Positions 6,355-13,549 of a DNA stretch of 13,549 bases are shown here, one piece after another. The DNA lies in NCBI GenBank assembly GCA_937872275.1, contig CALMSE010000290.1, positions 1 through 13,549 on the forward strand. The letters are read 5' to 3'. The translations under genes were made by a program, and so were the position numbers. Within the stretch, counting starts at the first letter, position 1. Every line of letters begins with the position of its first letter. The notes under the pieces were generated by a model, which was not told where the DNA came from, searched no databases, and saw only the letters and a program-made list of their open reading frames with translations. Source of the DNA: an uncultured Leucobacter sp. Its GTDB lineage: Bacteria; Actinomycetota; Actinomycetes; Actinomycetales; Microbacteriaceae.

Positions 6355-7914
6355 TCAGGAGACTCTTCGCTGGGAGTCTCCCCAGATCTCCTGGCGGAGT
6401 TCCCTCTTGAGCACTTTTCCTACCGCGCTCCGCGGCAGGGATGCTCTGATGATGAACTCCTTCGGTGTCTTGATCGGGCCGAGCGCCTCCCGGCAGAACT
6501 CACGCAGGCGATCGAGGTCCGTGGTCTCCCCGGCTGTCGGCTCGATGAATGCCGTCACGCGCTCTCCCCACTTGGGGTCCGGCACTCCGAGCACCGCGCA
6601 CTCGGCGATGCCCGGGAAGGCCATGATCCGCCGCTCGACCTCCGCCGAGAACACGTTGAAACCACCCGTGATGATCATGTCCTTGCGGCGGTCGACGATG
6701 TGAATGAAGCCCTCATCGTCCATGTACGCGATGTCGCCGGTGAGGAAGTACCGACCGCTATAGGACGACGCAGTTCCCTCGGGGTCGCCGTAATAGCCAG
6801 GGGTGACACCGTCTCCGGCGACCGCGATCTCTCCGACGGTGCCCTGCGGGACCGGCTGACCGCTCTCATCGAGGATCACCAGATCCGTGCCCGGCGTGAC
6901 GCGCCCGGCGGCGGTGAGCCGGTCATTCCCCGCCGAGGCGTCGTCGACGGCATGCTCGGAGGGGCTCATCCAGACATTGGGCACTCCGGTCTCCGTCTGT
7001 CCGTAGAGCTGCGCGAGCACTGGACCGAATGAATCCATTGCTCTTGTGAGGCGCTCGGGAGACATCGGGGACGCGCCGTAGATCAGATACTGCAACGAGG
7101 AATAGTCGTGCTGATCGATCTCCGGCGAGTCGAGCATGCCGTAGATCACGGTGGGCGGCAGGAAGGTGTGCGTGACGTCGAACCGATCGATCAGCGAGAG
7201 CAGTTCGGTCGGTGACGCTGAGCGCACGACCACGGCTGTACCCGACTGCCGCATGATGAGTTGCATCAGCTGACCCGCCGCATGGGTCAATGGCGCCGAC
7301 GCGAGGTAGACCGGGTACGGGTTGGTCAGCGTCGGCGTGAAAGGGGCGACGGCTTCGAAGGTCGAGACGATGTATCGCGCGTTGCGGTTCGAGAAGAGCA
7401 CTCCCTTGGGTGTACCCGTGGTTCCGCCTGTCGCCTGGATCGCGTAGATCGATTCGACGCTCTCCGAACTGGGCGAGAAACCCTGATCAGGTTGCGCACC
7501 GATCCAGGATTGAATCGCTTCCTCGGTCAACGGCACCGTCTCTACGGGCCGATCGAGCTCCTGCATCGCAGACGCGACCTCGGCCGCCTCCTCCTCGTAG
7601 AAGAGGACGTCACAGTCCATGCGACTCAGCAGCTCGACCATCTCGCTGAGGCCCGATCGTGCATTGACCGGCAACCAGATCGCGTCGGAGCGCAGGATCC
7701 CCAGGATCGTCTCGTACATGAGGACGCCGTTACGCCCGAGGACTGCGATCTTCGTATCTTCACCGAGACCTCGCGCACGCACCGCGTGGGCGAATCGGTG
7801 CGTGAAAGACGAGGTCTGGGCGTAACTTCGCTCGAACCCGCTTTCTGCGTCGATCAGGAAAACGCGATCCGGCGATGCCGCGGCTCCCGTATCGAAGTTG
7901 TCGATGATTCTCAT
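6355..7914 (-). CDS. AMP-forming acyl-CoA synthetase (ligase)
   Basis: This 519-residue protein of the ANL superfamily activates a carboxylic acid with ATP to the acyl-AMP and then to the acyl-CoA. All core motifs are present: P-loop ATGGTTGTPKG (161-171), YGQTE (304-308), TGD (392-394), the hinge and A8 region VDRRKDMIITGGFNVFSAEVE (407-427), and the A10 lysine Lys500 in SAVGKVLKR. Length is typical of the FadD/MenE/CaiC-like medium-chain group. ATG7914 is preceded by GGAG with a 7-nt spacer. The gene sits 75 nt downstream of the acyl-CoA dehydrogenase and 48 nt upstream of the hydratase-like gene, so it probably supplies the entry step of the pathway. Substrate choice cannot be read with confidence from the visible motifs; a branched or aryl-substituted acid is inference. 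Confidence 0.93.
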   Translation of the reverse strand: MRIIDNFDTGAAASPDRVFLIDAESGFERSYAQTSSFTHRFAHAVRARGLGEDTKIAVLGRNGVLMYETILGILRSDAIWLPVNARSGLSEMVELLSRMDCDVLFYEEEAAEVASAMQELDRPVETVPLTEEAIQSWIGAQPDQGFSPSSESVESIYAIQATGGTTGTPKGVLFSNRNARYIVSTFEAVAPFTPTLTNPYPVYLASAPLTHAAGQLMQLIMRQSGTAVVVRSASPTELLSLIDRFDVTHTFLPPTVIYGMLDSPEIDQHDYSSLQYLIYGASPMSPERLTRAMDSFGPVLAQLYGQTETGVPNVWMSPSEHAVDDASAGNDRLTAAGRVTPGTDLVILDESGQPVPQGTVGEIAVAGDGVTPGYYGDPEGTASSYSGRYFLTGDIAYMDDEGFIHIVDRRKDMIITGGFNVFSAEVERRIMAFPGIAECAVLGVPDPKWGERVTAFIEPTAGETTDLDRLREFCREALGPIKTPKEFIIRASLPRSAVGKVLKRELRQEIWGDSQRRVS

Positions 7915-7989
7915 CGTGGCTCTCCGTTGGTTCTACGTTCTGGTCTCTGGTGTGCGTCGTATCGCGACCGCATGAAGAACGCGTCCGTC

Positions 7990-9189
7990 TCAGCCGCCGT
8001 GCCGGCTCTGACTGACTCGACCGAACACGTCTCGGGCGATGACCATCTTCTGGATCTGGGCCGGTCCCTCGGCGATCTCGAGGCCTTGGACATCGCGGAA
8101 GAGCTGCATCAGCGGCATCTCCTCGGAATAGGCCCGATGACCGAGGATCACGATCGCCTCGTGCACCGCCTTGAGTGCGGTGTCCGTCGCAAACCACTTC
8201 GACATCGCGGCTTCGCGCGTGATCGGAAGACCCTCGTCTTTGCGCTCGAGTGCGTCGTACGCCATCAGACGCGACGCGTTGACGCGGGTCAAGTGCTCCG
8301 CGATGGGAAAGGTGATCCCCTGCCGGGTCGCGAGCTTGGCGCCGAAGGTCTCTCGTTCCTTGGCCCATTCCACTGCGATCTCGATCGCACGGTCGGCAGC
8401 CCCCACTGCGAGGAGGGCGATCAGCGCGCGCGTGTAGTCGAACGACTCGATGACGAGTTCGAAACCGTGGCCGACTTCCCCGATGACATGGGAGTCGGGC
8501 ACGAAGACGTCATCGAGCTCCAATTCGCCTCGGCCGGTCGGACGGAACCCGTAGTTCGGGATTCGTCGCAACGTCACCCCCGGGGAGCCGAGCGCGACGA
8601 GGAAGGGGGTGATGCCGTTTCTGGGATCTTCCGAGGTTCGCGCGAAGACGATGGTGGCACCGGCGACGACCGCAAACCCTGATGACGTCTTGTGGCCGTT
8701 GAGCGACCAGCCGCCGTCCACGCGGGTCGCTCGTGTCTGAATATTGCGCGAATCCGAGCCGGCGACCATTTCGGTGACCGCGAAGCCGATCGCGGTCTCT
8801 CCGCGCAGGGCCGGCCTCAACCACGCTTCCTGTACCTCTTCGCTGCCGTGAGTGGCCAGCATCTCGTTCGTGCAGAGGGCTCCGAACAGTGAGAAGGCCG
8901 CGTTGAAGTCGGCGCGGCCCAACTCCTCCATCGCGATACCGGCCTGCACGAACGAGGCGCCTGCACCGCCCGCGGACACCGGCGTGGAAAGACCCAGAAT
9001 GCCTTGCTCGCCCATCTGCCGATAGAGCTCCCAGAAGAACTCGGTACTCGTGGCCCGGGAGTGGTATCCGTCTGCGAGAGGACCGGCGAACTCTCTGACG
9101 CCGGCCCGGAACGCATCATTCCTCTTCCGGATCTCCGAGCGTGTCCTCGCGGCTTCGTCCGGATTCGAGAGGAGTTGGGAGTCCACCAT
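7990..9189 (-). CDS. Acyl-CoA dehydrogenase
   Basis: This 399-residue FAD-dependent acyl-CoA dehydrogenase introduces an alpha,beta double bond into an acyl-CoA and passes electrons to ETF. It shows the N-terminal helical domain, the middle-domain signature FAVTEMVAGSDSRNIQTRA (136-154), the strand segment LNGHKTSSGFAVVAG, and the C-terminal RETFGAKLATRQG motif. The catalytic-base position is Glu374 in IAEGPAQIQ, matching the EGTxxIQ motif of MCAD-type enzymes with Pro in place of Thr. ATG9189 has an excellent GAAGGAG with a 7-nt spacer. It is the first gene of the six-gene operon and is divergent from the LysR gene, so the operon promoter should lie in 9190-9312. With the downstream racemase, a 2-methylacyl-CoA substrate is likely (inference). 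CaiA-like reductase activity is a less likely alternative. Confidence 0.93.
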   Translation of the reverse strand: MVDSQLLSNPDEAARTRSEIRKRNDAFRAGVREFAGPLADGYHSRATSTEFFWELYRQMGEQGILGLSTPVSAGGAGASFVQAGIAMEELGRADFNAAFSLFGALCTNEMLATHGSEEVQEAWLRPALRGETAIGFAVTEMVAGSDSRNIQTRATRVDGGWSLNGHKTSSGFAVVAGATIVFARTSEDPRNGITPFLVALGSPGVTLRRIPNYGFRPTGRGELELDDVFVPDSHVIGEVGHGFELVIESFDYTRALIALLAVGAADRAIEIAVEWAKERETFGAKLATRQGITFPIAEHLTRVNASRLMAYDALERKDEGLPITREAAMSKWFATDTALKAVHEAIVILGHRAYSEEMPLMQLFRDVQGLEIAEGPAQIQKMVIARDVFGRVSQSRHGG

Positions 9190-9266
9190 TGTTCTGCTCC
9201 TTCAGCGATTGGGAATGGCGCCACCTCGCTGCCGCCAAGAGTCAGTCTGTCTGGATCGAACGGATT

Positions 9267-9306
9267 TGTATAACCGTTATCTTGACTCACAGCTATCGAT
9301 TATTCT
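9267..9306. promoter_or_regulatory. Divergent control region of the LysR-type gene and acyl-CoA operon
   Basis: The 123-bp gap contains an 11-bp perfect palindrome, ATAAC-C-GTTAT (9270-9280), and a second small palindrome, ATCGAT (9295-9300), centred about 22 bp away, roughly two helical turns. This fits a LysR-type activator covering two sites. On the plus strand TATTCT (9301-9306) is a TANNNT-type -10 box whose expected transcription start coincides with the ATG of the LysR gene. On the minus strand TATACA (9272-9267) is a possible -10 for the operon and overlaps the palindrome. Neither has a good -35 box at normal spacing. Which site the regulator binds is inference. Confidence 0.45.
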
Positions 9307-9312
9307 GATTGC

Positions 9313-10218
9313 ATGGCTCCGGATTTCACCTTGCGACAACTGGGGTACTTCATCGCGGTCGCACGCACCGGGACGACGCAGGCAGCCGCAGAAGAGCTCT
9401 TCGTTTCGCAGTCCGCGCTCTCGGCCGCGATAGCCGAACTGGAACGCGCTCTAGATGTACAACTTTTCGTCCGACGGGCGGGAAAGAGCCTGACCCTCAG
9501 CGAGAGCGGGCGGAAACTGCTGCCATCCGCCCGGAAGCTCCTCGCGGACGCGGAGGATCTTCGCGGAGAGGCGAGCGACCTCCAGCATGAGTTGCAGGGC
9601 GACCTCGCGGTGGGGTGTTTCGAGATACTCGCGCCCTCGCTCCTCCCGCGACTGATCAGCGGATTCCACGAGATGCACCCCCGAGTGAGGCTCGACTTCA
9701 TCGAGGGAACGTACGCGGAGCTGGTCGAGGCGCTCGAAAATGGTCGGATCGAGGTTGCGATTCTTCTGGAACGGGACGAGCACTCGGGCCTGCGCCGCTC
9801 TGTTCTGACCACGTTGAAACCCCATGTGCTGCTCCCGACCGATCATCCGCGTGCCGACGCGGAGCAGCTCAGTCTGCAGGACCTCGATGGGGAATCACTG
9901 ATATTCGTCGACGCCGAACCGAGCCAGGAGTTCATCCTCCGTGCCTTCGCCACGGCGGGGGTCACCCCCAATATCCGATTCCGGTCACGCAATCTCGAGC
10001 ATGTCAGAGCTCTCGTGAGACGCGGCCTGGGCTTCACGCTCGTCGTCATGCGCGACCGGAACGTCTCCCGATTCAGAGAGGAGGGGGTCGCCGCGATCCC
10101 CCTCTCAGACGAGATCGCGCCGGAAGCCATCGTGCTCTGCCAGCTCGAACAGAGCACCCTCACCCGCCGCGCCGCGGCGTTCTGGGACTATGCCCACTTC
10201 CTGATCTCGAGCATCTGA
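9313..10218 (+). CDS. LysR-family transcriptional regulator
   Basis: This 301-residue protein has full-length LysR architecture. The N-terminal winged helix-turn-helix lies at about residues 5-64 (FTLRQLGYFIAVARTG, then AAAEELFVSQSALSAAIAELE and VQLFVRRAGKSLTLSESG). A linker helix follows, and a periplasmic-binding-protein-like effector domain runs from about residue 95 (LQGDLAVGCFEILAPSLLPRLI) to the end. ATG9313 is kept because the HTH begins just after it. No Shine-Dalgarno sequence is visible upstream, and TATTCT ends 6 nt before the ATG, which suggests a leaderless transcript. The gene is divergent from the acyl-CoA operon, the classic position for a LysR activator of that operon, and convergent with the TRAP genes. 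The inducer is probably the pathway substrate or a CoA ester (inference). Confidence 0.94.
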   Translation: MAPDFTLRQLGYFIAVARTGTTQAAAEELFVSQSALSAAIAELERALDVQLFVRRAGKSLTLSESGRKLLPSARKLLADAEDLRGEASDLQHELQGDLAVGCFEILAPSLLPRLISGFHEMHPRVRLDFIEGTYAELVEALENGRIEVAILLERDEHSGLRRSVLTTLKPHVLLPTDHPRADAEQLSLQDLDGESLIFVDAEPSQEFILRAFATAGVTPNIRFRSRNLEHVRALVRRGLGFTLVVMRDRNVSRFREEGVAAIPLSDEIAPEAIVLCQLEQSTLTRRAAAFWDYAHFLISSI

Positions 10219-10264
10219 ATAGCGAAGCGGCGGGTTCGATGTCAGAGCACCGCGGTTCGGACGT

Positions 10265-10309
10265 GTCCGGCGTTCAGCAGAGATCGGTTTCTCCCGCTGA
10301 ACGCCGGAC
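10265..10309. terminator. Bidirectional terminator-like hairpin between LysR-type and TRAP genes
   Basis: GTCCGGCGTTCAGC (10265-10278) and GCTGAACGCCGGAC (10296-10309) form a perfect 14-bp stem. The 17-nt loop can itself pair GAGA (10280-10283) with TCTC (10290-10293), so the hairpin is longer than the outer stem. No T-run follows on either strand. Its place midway between two convergent stop codons (10218 and 10325) makes termination of both transcripts the simplest reading. Confidence 0.65.
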
Positions 10310-10324
10310 GAGTCCTACCCGGCG

Positions 10325-11473
10325 CTACCGATTCGCAAAGGATGTGATGCAGGACAGCGAGGCGTCCTCGTACTCTGCGTCCTTGTAGCGCTCGAGTCCC
10401 GCGAGGTACTCCTCGAGGACGCCCTCCGCGTTCGTCAGGCCCTGCTCAGTGGCAAGCTTGATCCACATCTCCTTGCCCTGATCGCCCAGTTCAGTCTCCC
10501 ACGCATCGGTTGCGGCCTCATCCCAGGCCGTGAGCGACTGCACGGTCGGCGAGTCCAGCATCTGCTGACACAGATCGGCGGCACGCTCGTTGAAGACGTC
10601 GACGCCGGCTCCTGAGTTGACCTCGAGCGTCACCTGATCGAACAGCTCTCGCAGGTCGTCAGGCAGCGCCTCGTACGCATCCACGTTCACCCACATCGCC
10701 ATGACGGAATACTGTCCGACTCCAGGGTCGGTCCAGTGCGGCAGGAGCTCCATCAGCTTGTAGCTCACGGGGAAGTCGAGCGAACCGCCAACCGTGGAGA
10801 TCACGCCTCGTTCGACGGATTCGTAGGTGTCGGCCGCAGGGATCGCCACGATGTTCGCGCCCTGGTCGGTCAGCGCCTGCTGGATGATCGGGCCGGAGAC
10901 CCGCATCTGCAGGCCCTGGAACTGATCGGCGCCGGTCACGGGCTCATGGCTGCCGACCAGCACGCGCCCGACCGGCCAGGTGGCCACGTGATGGAGGCCG
11001 TTCCTCTCCATCACCTCCATTGCAGGCTCATAACTCGTGTGGAGATCGTAGATCGACTGCATGACCGCCTGGGAGTTCTGATTCACGAAGGGGATGCTGA
11101 CCATACTGGTCGAGGGGAAGTACTGCGGCGTGTAGTCGGGCACCGAGGAGCCGATCTGTGCCCTTCCGTCACGGACGCAGTCGACGATCTCGGCTGCTTT
11201 GCACAGCACCTCGGGAGCGGTGCGATCGAATGTGAGGCGCCCCTCGGTGACTTCTTCCACACGGTCCAGGAACCAGTCCTGAAGCGCGGCCTGCGGCGAC
11301 ACCGAGGGATTCATGGTGGCCAGGGTCCAGGTGATGGTCTCCTCGGTGGAGCCGTCGCCCGAACCCGCGTTGTTGATCCCGGAGCAGCCGGTCAGGACGA
11401 GCCCGGCCACGGCCAGCATGCCGAGGGCTCCGCCGGCTCTGCCGATACGGCGGGATTGACGTTTGGTGAACAT
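10325..11473 (-). CDS. TRAP transporter solute-binding lipoprotein (DctP family)
   Basis: This 382-residue exported binding protein captures a carboxylate outside the membrane for the TRAP transporter. The N-terminus has basic residues, a hydrophobic stretch and the lipobox LTGC, with lipidation expected at Cys30, as usual for binding proteins in Gram-positive cells. DctP features include VPDYTPQYFPSTSMVSIPFV and LQMRVSGP, where Arg191 matches the arginine that binds the substrate carboxylate in characterised family members, and YESVERGVISTVGG. Four further cysteines (91, 99, 302, 375) could form disulfides. ATG11473 is chosen because AAGGA lies 6 nt upstream and the signal peptide begins there; an in-frame upstream start at 11587 would put 38 polar residues before the signal. 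It is the last gene of the transporter operon, 132 nt after the large membrane subunit. Confidence 0.92.
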   Translation of the reverse strand: MFTKRQSRRIGRAGGALGMLAVAGLVLTGCSGINNAGSGDGSTEETITWTLATMNPSVSPQAALQDWFLDRVEEVTEGRLTFDRTAPEVLCKAAEIVDCVRDGRAQIGSSVPDYTPQYFPSTSMVSIPFVNQNSQAVMQSIYDLHTSYEPAMEVMERNGLHHVATWPVGRVLVGSHEPVTGADQFQGLQMRVSGPIIQQALTDQGANIVAIPAADTYESVERGVISTVGGSLDFPVSYKLMELLPHWTDPGVGQYSVMAMWVNVDAYEALPDDLRELFDQVTLEVNSGAGVDVFNERAADLCQQMLDSPTVQSLTAWDEAATDAWETELGDQGKEMWIKLATEQGLTNAEGVLEEYLAGLERYKDAEYEDASLSCITSFANR

Positions 11474-11478
11474 CTTCG

Positions 11479-11488
11479 TTCCTTCCTT
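11479..11488 (-). promoter_or_regulatory. Ribosome binding site fixing the DctP-like start
   Basis: On the minus strand AAGGAAGGAA lies just before ATG11473, with core AAGGA spaced 6 nt. It supports the start that puts the lipoprotein signal at the true N-terminus. Confidence 0.7.
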
Positions 11489-11567
11489 GGTTGGTGCTCC
11501 GAATCGACCTGACGCTCGAAGCGGTTGAGTGCGCCTTCTGTCGCCTTGGTCAGCTCTCGAAGGACGG

Positions 11568-11581
11568 TTGCGGGCCCGCAA
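11568..11581. repeat. Perfect 14-bp palindrome between the TRAP large-subunit and binding-protein genes
   Basis: TTGCGGGCCCGCAA is a perfect palindrome in the 132-nt gap between the two TRAP genes. As RNA it can form a 5-bp stem with a GGCC loop. It may mark a protein-binding site, or an RNA processing or attenuation point that adjusts the ratio of binding protein to membrane subunits. The rest of this gap shows only the ribosome binding site. Confidence 0.5.
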
Positions 11582-11605
11582 GGTCACGCGATGACTCGCA
11601 GAGCC

Positions 11606-13009
11606 CTAGCCCGCTCCTGCTGCGACGAGTGACGGCAGGAAAAGGGTGATGGCGGGCACGAAGAACAGCAGGAGCGAGACCAGCAGGTCCATGACCATGA
11701 GCGGCAGAACGCCCTTGAACACGGTCTCCGTACGCACGCCCGTTGCTCCGGAGACCACGAAGCAGGTCATTCCCACCGGCGGGGTCACCAGGCCGATCGC
11801 GGTCAGTTTGACGATCATCAGACCGAGCCAGATGCCGTCGAAGCCCAGTTCGGTGGCGATCGGGTAGATGATCGGCACCGTGATGATCAGAACGGATATC
11901 TCATCGAGAGCGGTGCCGAGCGGCAGCAGCAGCAGCAGCAGTCCGACCGTCAGCAGAGGCGGAGCGTCGAGAGCGACGATCCAGTTCGTCAGAGTCTCGG
12001 GAACATGCGCCGCGATGAGGAATGTGGAGAACACACTTGCGCCGACAAGGATCATGAACACCATCGAAGTCGTCTGTGCGGTGTCGAGCAGGGCTCCCTT
12101 GACCTTCGTCCACATCGCGTTGATGCCATCTCGCCTGAACTCCCAGAGGAGGATGAGGAGGGAGACGAAGGCGGCGATGGCTGCTGACTCGGTGGAGGTG
12201 AAGACTCCGGAGAACATGCCGCCGAGAATGATGGCGAAGATGACCGCGAGACGGATCACGCCGCGCCAGGGCAGTGTGCGCAAGGTCCGACCGTATGCCA
12301 GCTTGACTGCGGAGGTATCCGGGATGGGCGTCGGGATCTTCGCCGAGGCGTCGGCGTGCGCGACCTGGACGACGTCGGCGAGGGTCGTTTCGGGGCGGAC
12401 GATCTGGCGATGCCCGACGATGAGGATGTAGGCGATGTAGCCGATGGCGGAGAGGATCCCGGGAATGATGCCCGCAGCCAGGATCTGGGCGACCGACTCA
12501 CCGGTCATGATCGCGAAGAGGACCAGGAACGTGCTCGGCGGGATGACGACTCCGAGCGTGCCGGCGATCGCGACGATGCCGGTGGCGAGAGCGGCGGGGT
12601 ACCCGTAGGCGCGCATCTGGCCGACCGACAGCTTGGACATGGTCGCAGCGGTTCCGATGCTGGACCCTGAGACTGCCGAGAACCCGGCGCACGCCATCAC
12701 CGTCGCGATGCCGAGTCCGCCCGGGAATCGGCCGACCATGTGGTTGGCGACGGCGAACACGTGCTCCGCGATGCGTGCGCGCATCGCGAGCATGCCCATC
12801 AGAATGAACATCGGGATGATGATCAACGAGAAACTGGCGGTGGCGGTGAACGGAACTGACCCGAGAACGTTGGTCGCGTAGTCGGTGCCCTGGAGGATGA
12901 CGAGCCCGAGCGCTCCGGCGAGTCCCAGGGAAAGCGCCACGGGCATGCGCAGCATGAGGAGGACCAGCAGGAGGAGGACGATGGAAAGAACGATTGTCGT
13001 GATCAGCAT
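11606..13009 (-). CDS. TRAP transporter large membrane subunit (DctM family)
   Basis: This 467-residue polytopic membrane protein is the ion-coupled transport subunit. It starts with a hydrophobic helix (LLLLVLLMLRMPVALSLGLAG) and shows the DctM landmarks SGSSIGTAATMSKLSVGQM (114-132), GVVIPPSTFLVLF (153-165), and LVTPPVGMTCFVVSG (407-421), a repeat-related helix break expected near the sodium and substrate sites. Most DctM proteins have about 425 residues. The extra length here lies mainly in a polar loop at about 200-250, RPETTLADVVQVAHADASAKIP and on. A run of six leucines at 357-362 is encoded by six identical CTG codons. ATG13009 has only a weak purine-rich region upstream. The gene lies 51 nt downstream of the small subunit gene, in the same operon. 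Confidence 0.93.
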   Translation of the reverse strand: MLITTIVLSIVLLLLVLLMLRMPVALSLGLAGALGLVILQGTDYATNVLGSVPFTATASFSLIIIPMFILMGMLAMRARIAEHVFAVANHMVGRFPGGLGIATVMACAGFSAVSGSSIGTAATMSKLSVGQMRAYGYPAALATGIVAIAGTLGVVIPPSTFLVLFAIMTGESVAQILAAGIIPGILSAIGYIAYILIVGHRQIVRPETTLADVVQVAHADASAKIPTPIPDTSAVKLAYGRTLRTLPWRGVIRLAVIFAIILGGMFSGVFTSTESAAIAAFVSLLILLWEFRRDGINAMWTKVKGALLDTAQTTSMVFMILVGASVFSTFLIAAHVPETLTNWIVALDAPPLLTVGLLLLLLPLGTALDEISVLIITVPIIYPIATELGFDGIWLGLMIVKLTAIGLVTPPVGMTCFVVSGATGVRTETVFKGVLPLMVMDLLVSLLLFFVPAITLFLPSLVAAGAG

Positions 13010-13060
13010 CGGCGCATGCTCACTTTCTCGGAGGAAGGAAGCGGATGATTCATTTGGCGG

Positions 13061-13549
13061 TCACACATCCGGGATGACCTCTTCCTCTTCGCCGAAGGCG
13101 GTGCGGCCGCGCAGTACGCGGATGAGATTCATGAGGGCGACGACGGCCCACAGTCCCAGACCGATCGCGATGATCCACCGCATGGGGTAGATCGGCCATT
13201 GCACGATTCCGAACCGGGTCTCGTGCCGAGAGGTGGAGTCGATTGCGCGAACAGTCGTCGCATACGTCATCCAGATGAGCAACACGGTGCTCAGCGCCCA
13301 GACGGCGCTGGAGACGATGCGTGCCGTTCGCGGCCCCAGTCGGTCCGTGACGATGGTGACCGCTACATGCGCACCCTTGATCGACGTCCAGGCAAGGCCC
13401 AGGAAGACGGAGGCGACGAGGGCGGTCTCAGCGACCTCGAGCATTCCGGGCAAGCTGGATCGCGAGATCCAACGGACCGCCACATCCGCGACGGTGGCGA
13501 GCATGAGTACGACGAGCGCGCCCGCTGCGACGATCCCCAAAGCCGCGCT
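13061..13549 (-). CDS. TRAP transporter small membrane subunit (DctQ family), 5' end cut off
   Basis: At least 162 residues are present and the frame stays open to the window edge, so the start codon lies outside the window. The protein shows four hydrophobic segments typical of DctQ: AAGALVVLMLATVADVAV, then AETALVASVFLGLAWTSI, SSAVWALSTVLLIWMTY, and WIIAIGLGLWAVVALM. The LPGMLEVAE segment matches the conserved polar helix start. The C-terminus is acidic (EEEEVIPDV). DctQ pairs with the large subunit to form the membrane part of the transporter. It precedes the large-subunit gene by 51 nt, so the operon order is Q, M, P. Confidence 0.88.
   Translation of the reverse strand, partial: SAALGIVAAGALVVLMLATVADVAVRWISRSSLPGMLEVAETALVASVFLGLAWTSIKGAHVAVTIVTDRLGPRTARIVSSAVWALSTVLLIWMTYATTVRAIDSTSRHETRFGIVQWPIYPMRWIIAIGLGLWAVVALMNLIRVLRGRTAFGEEEEVIPDV

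Noticed and set aside
7261..8682. 473-codon open frame on the plus strand opposite the ligase and dehydrogenase genes
   Set aside because: Its translation is rich in Arg, Asp and Gly with no domain signal, and it overlaps two well-supported genes on the other strand.
9282..9287. TTGACT as a -35 box for the LysR-type gene
   Set aside because: Only 13 nt separate it from TATTCT, too short for a normal promoter, and the alternative -10 at normal spacing would start transcription inside the start codon.
11474..11587. 38-residue N-terminal extension of the TRAP binding protein
   Set aside because: It would place a polar, arginine-rich stretch ahead of a clear lipoprotein signal peptide, and ATG11473 has its own strong ribosome binding site.
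11924..11941. CAG triplet tract as a regulatory or repeat element
   Set aside because: It lies within the DctM coding frame and encodes leucines of a membrane helix, so it is not a separate element.

Overview
The window looks like a piece of a high-GC Actinomycetota chromosome. Codon use is strongly GC-ending, several starts are GTG, one gene appears to be leaderless, and the lipoprotein and TRAP proteins have an actinobacterial look. A Microbacteriaceae-like host would fit, but that is inference. It contains eleven protein genes, with little space between them. There are no RNA genes, insertion sequences or CRISPR arrays.

Layout. (1) 1-2900, plus strand: a CocE/NonD-type serine hydrolase (peptidase S15 fold), a strong terminator hairpin, then an AraC-family regulator. 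(2) 3048-9189, minus strand, read leftward: a tight six-gene operon in the order acyl-CoA dehydrogenase, AMP-forming acyl-CoA ligase, enoyl-CoA hydratase-like protein, PaaI-type thioesterase, alpha-methylacyl-CoA racemase, 3-hydroxyisobutyryl-CoA hydrolase-like protein. (3) 9190-9312: a divergent control region, followed by a LysR-type regulator on the plus strand (9313-10218). (4) 10325-13549, minus strand: a TRAP transporter in the order small membrane subunit (cut by the window edge), large membrane subunit, lipoprotein solute-binding subunit. Hairpins lie between the convergent gene pairs at about 3024-3042 and 10265-10309.

How the genes may work together (inference). The TRAP system could import a carboxylate, and the CocE-type hydrolase could release an acid from an ester or amide. 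The ligase would make the acyl-CoA and the racemase would correct the 2-methyl stereocentre. The dehydrogenase and hydratase would give a 3-hydroxy-2-methylacyl-CoA, and the HIBCH-like enzyme and/or the PaaI thioesterase would remove CoA. No 3-hydroxyacyl-CoA dehydrogenase or thiolase is present, so the route either ends with release of a free hydroxy acid or is completed elsewhere. The LysR protein most likely controls the operon, and the AraC protein may control the hydrolase. The substrate cannot be read from the sequence.
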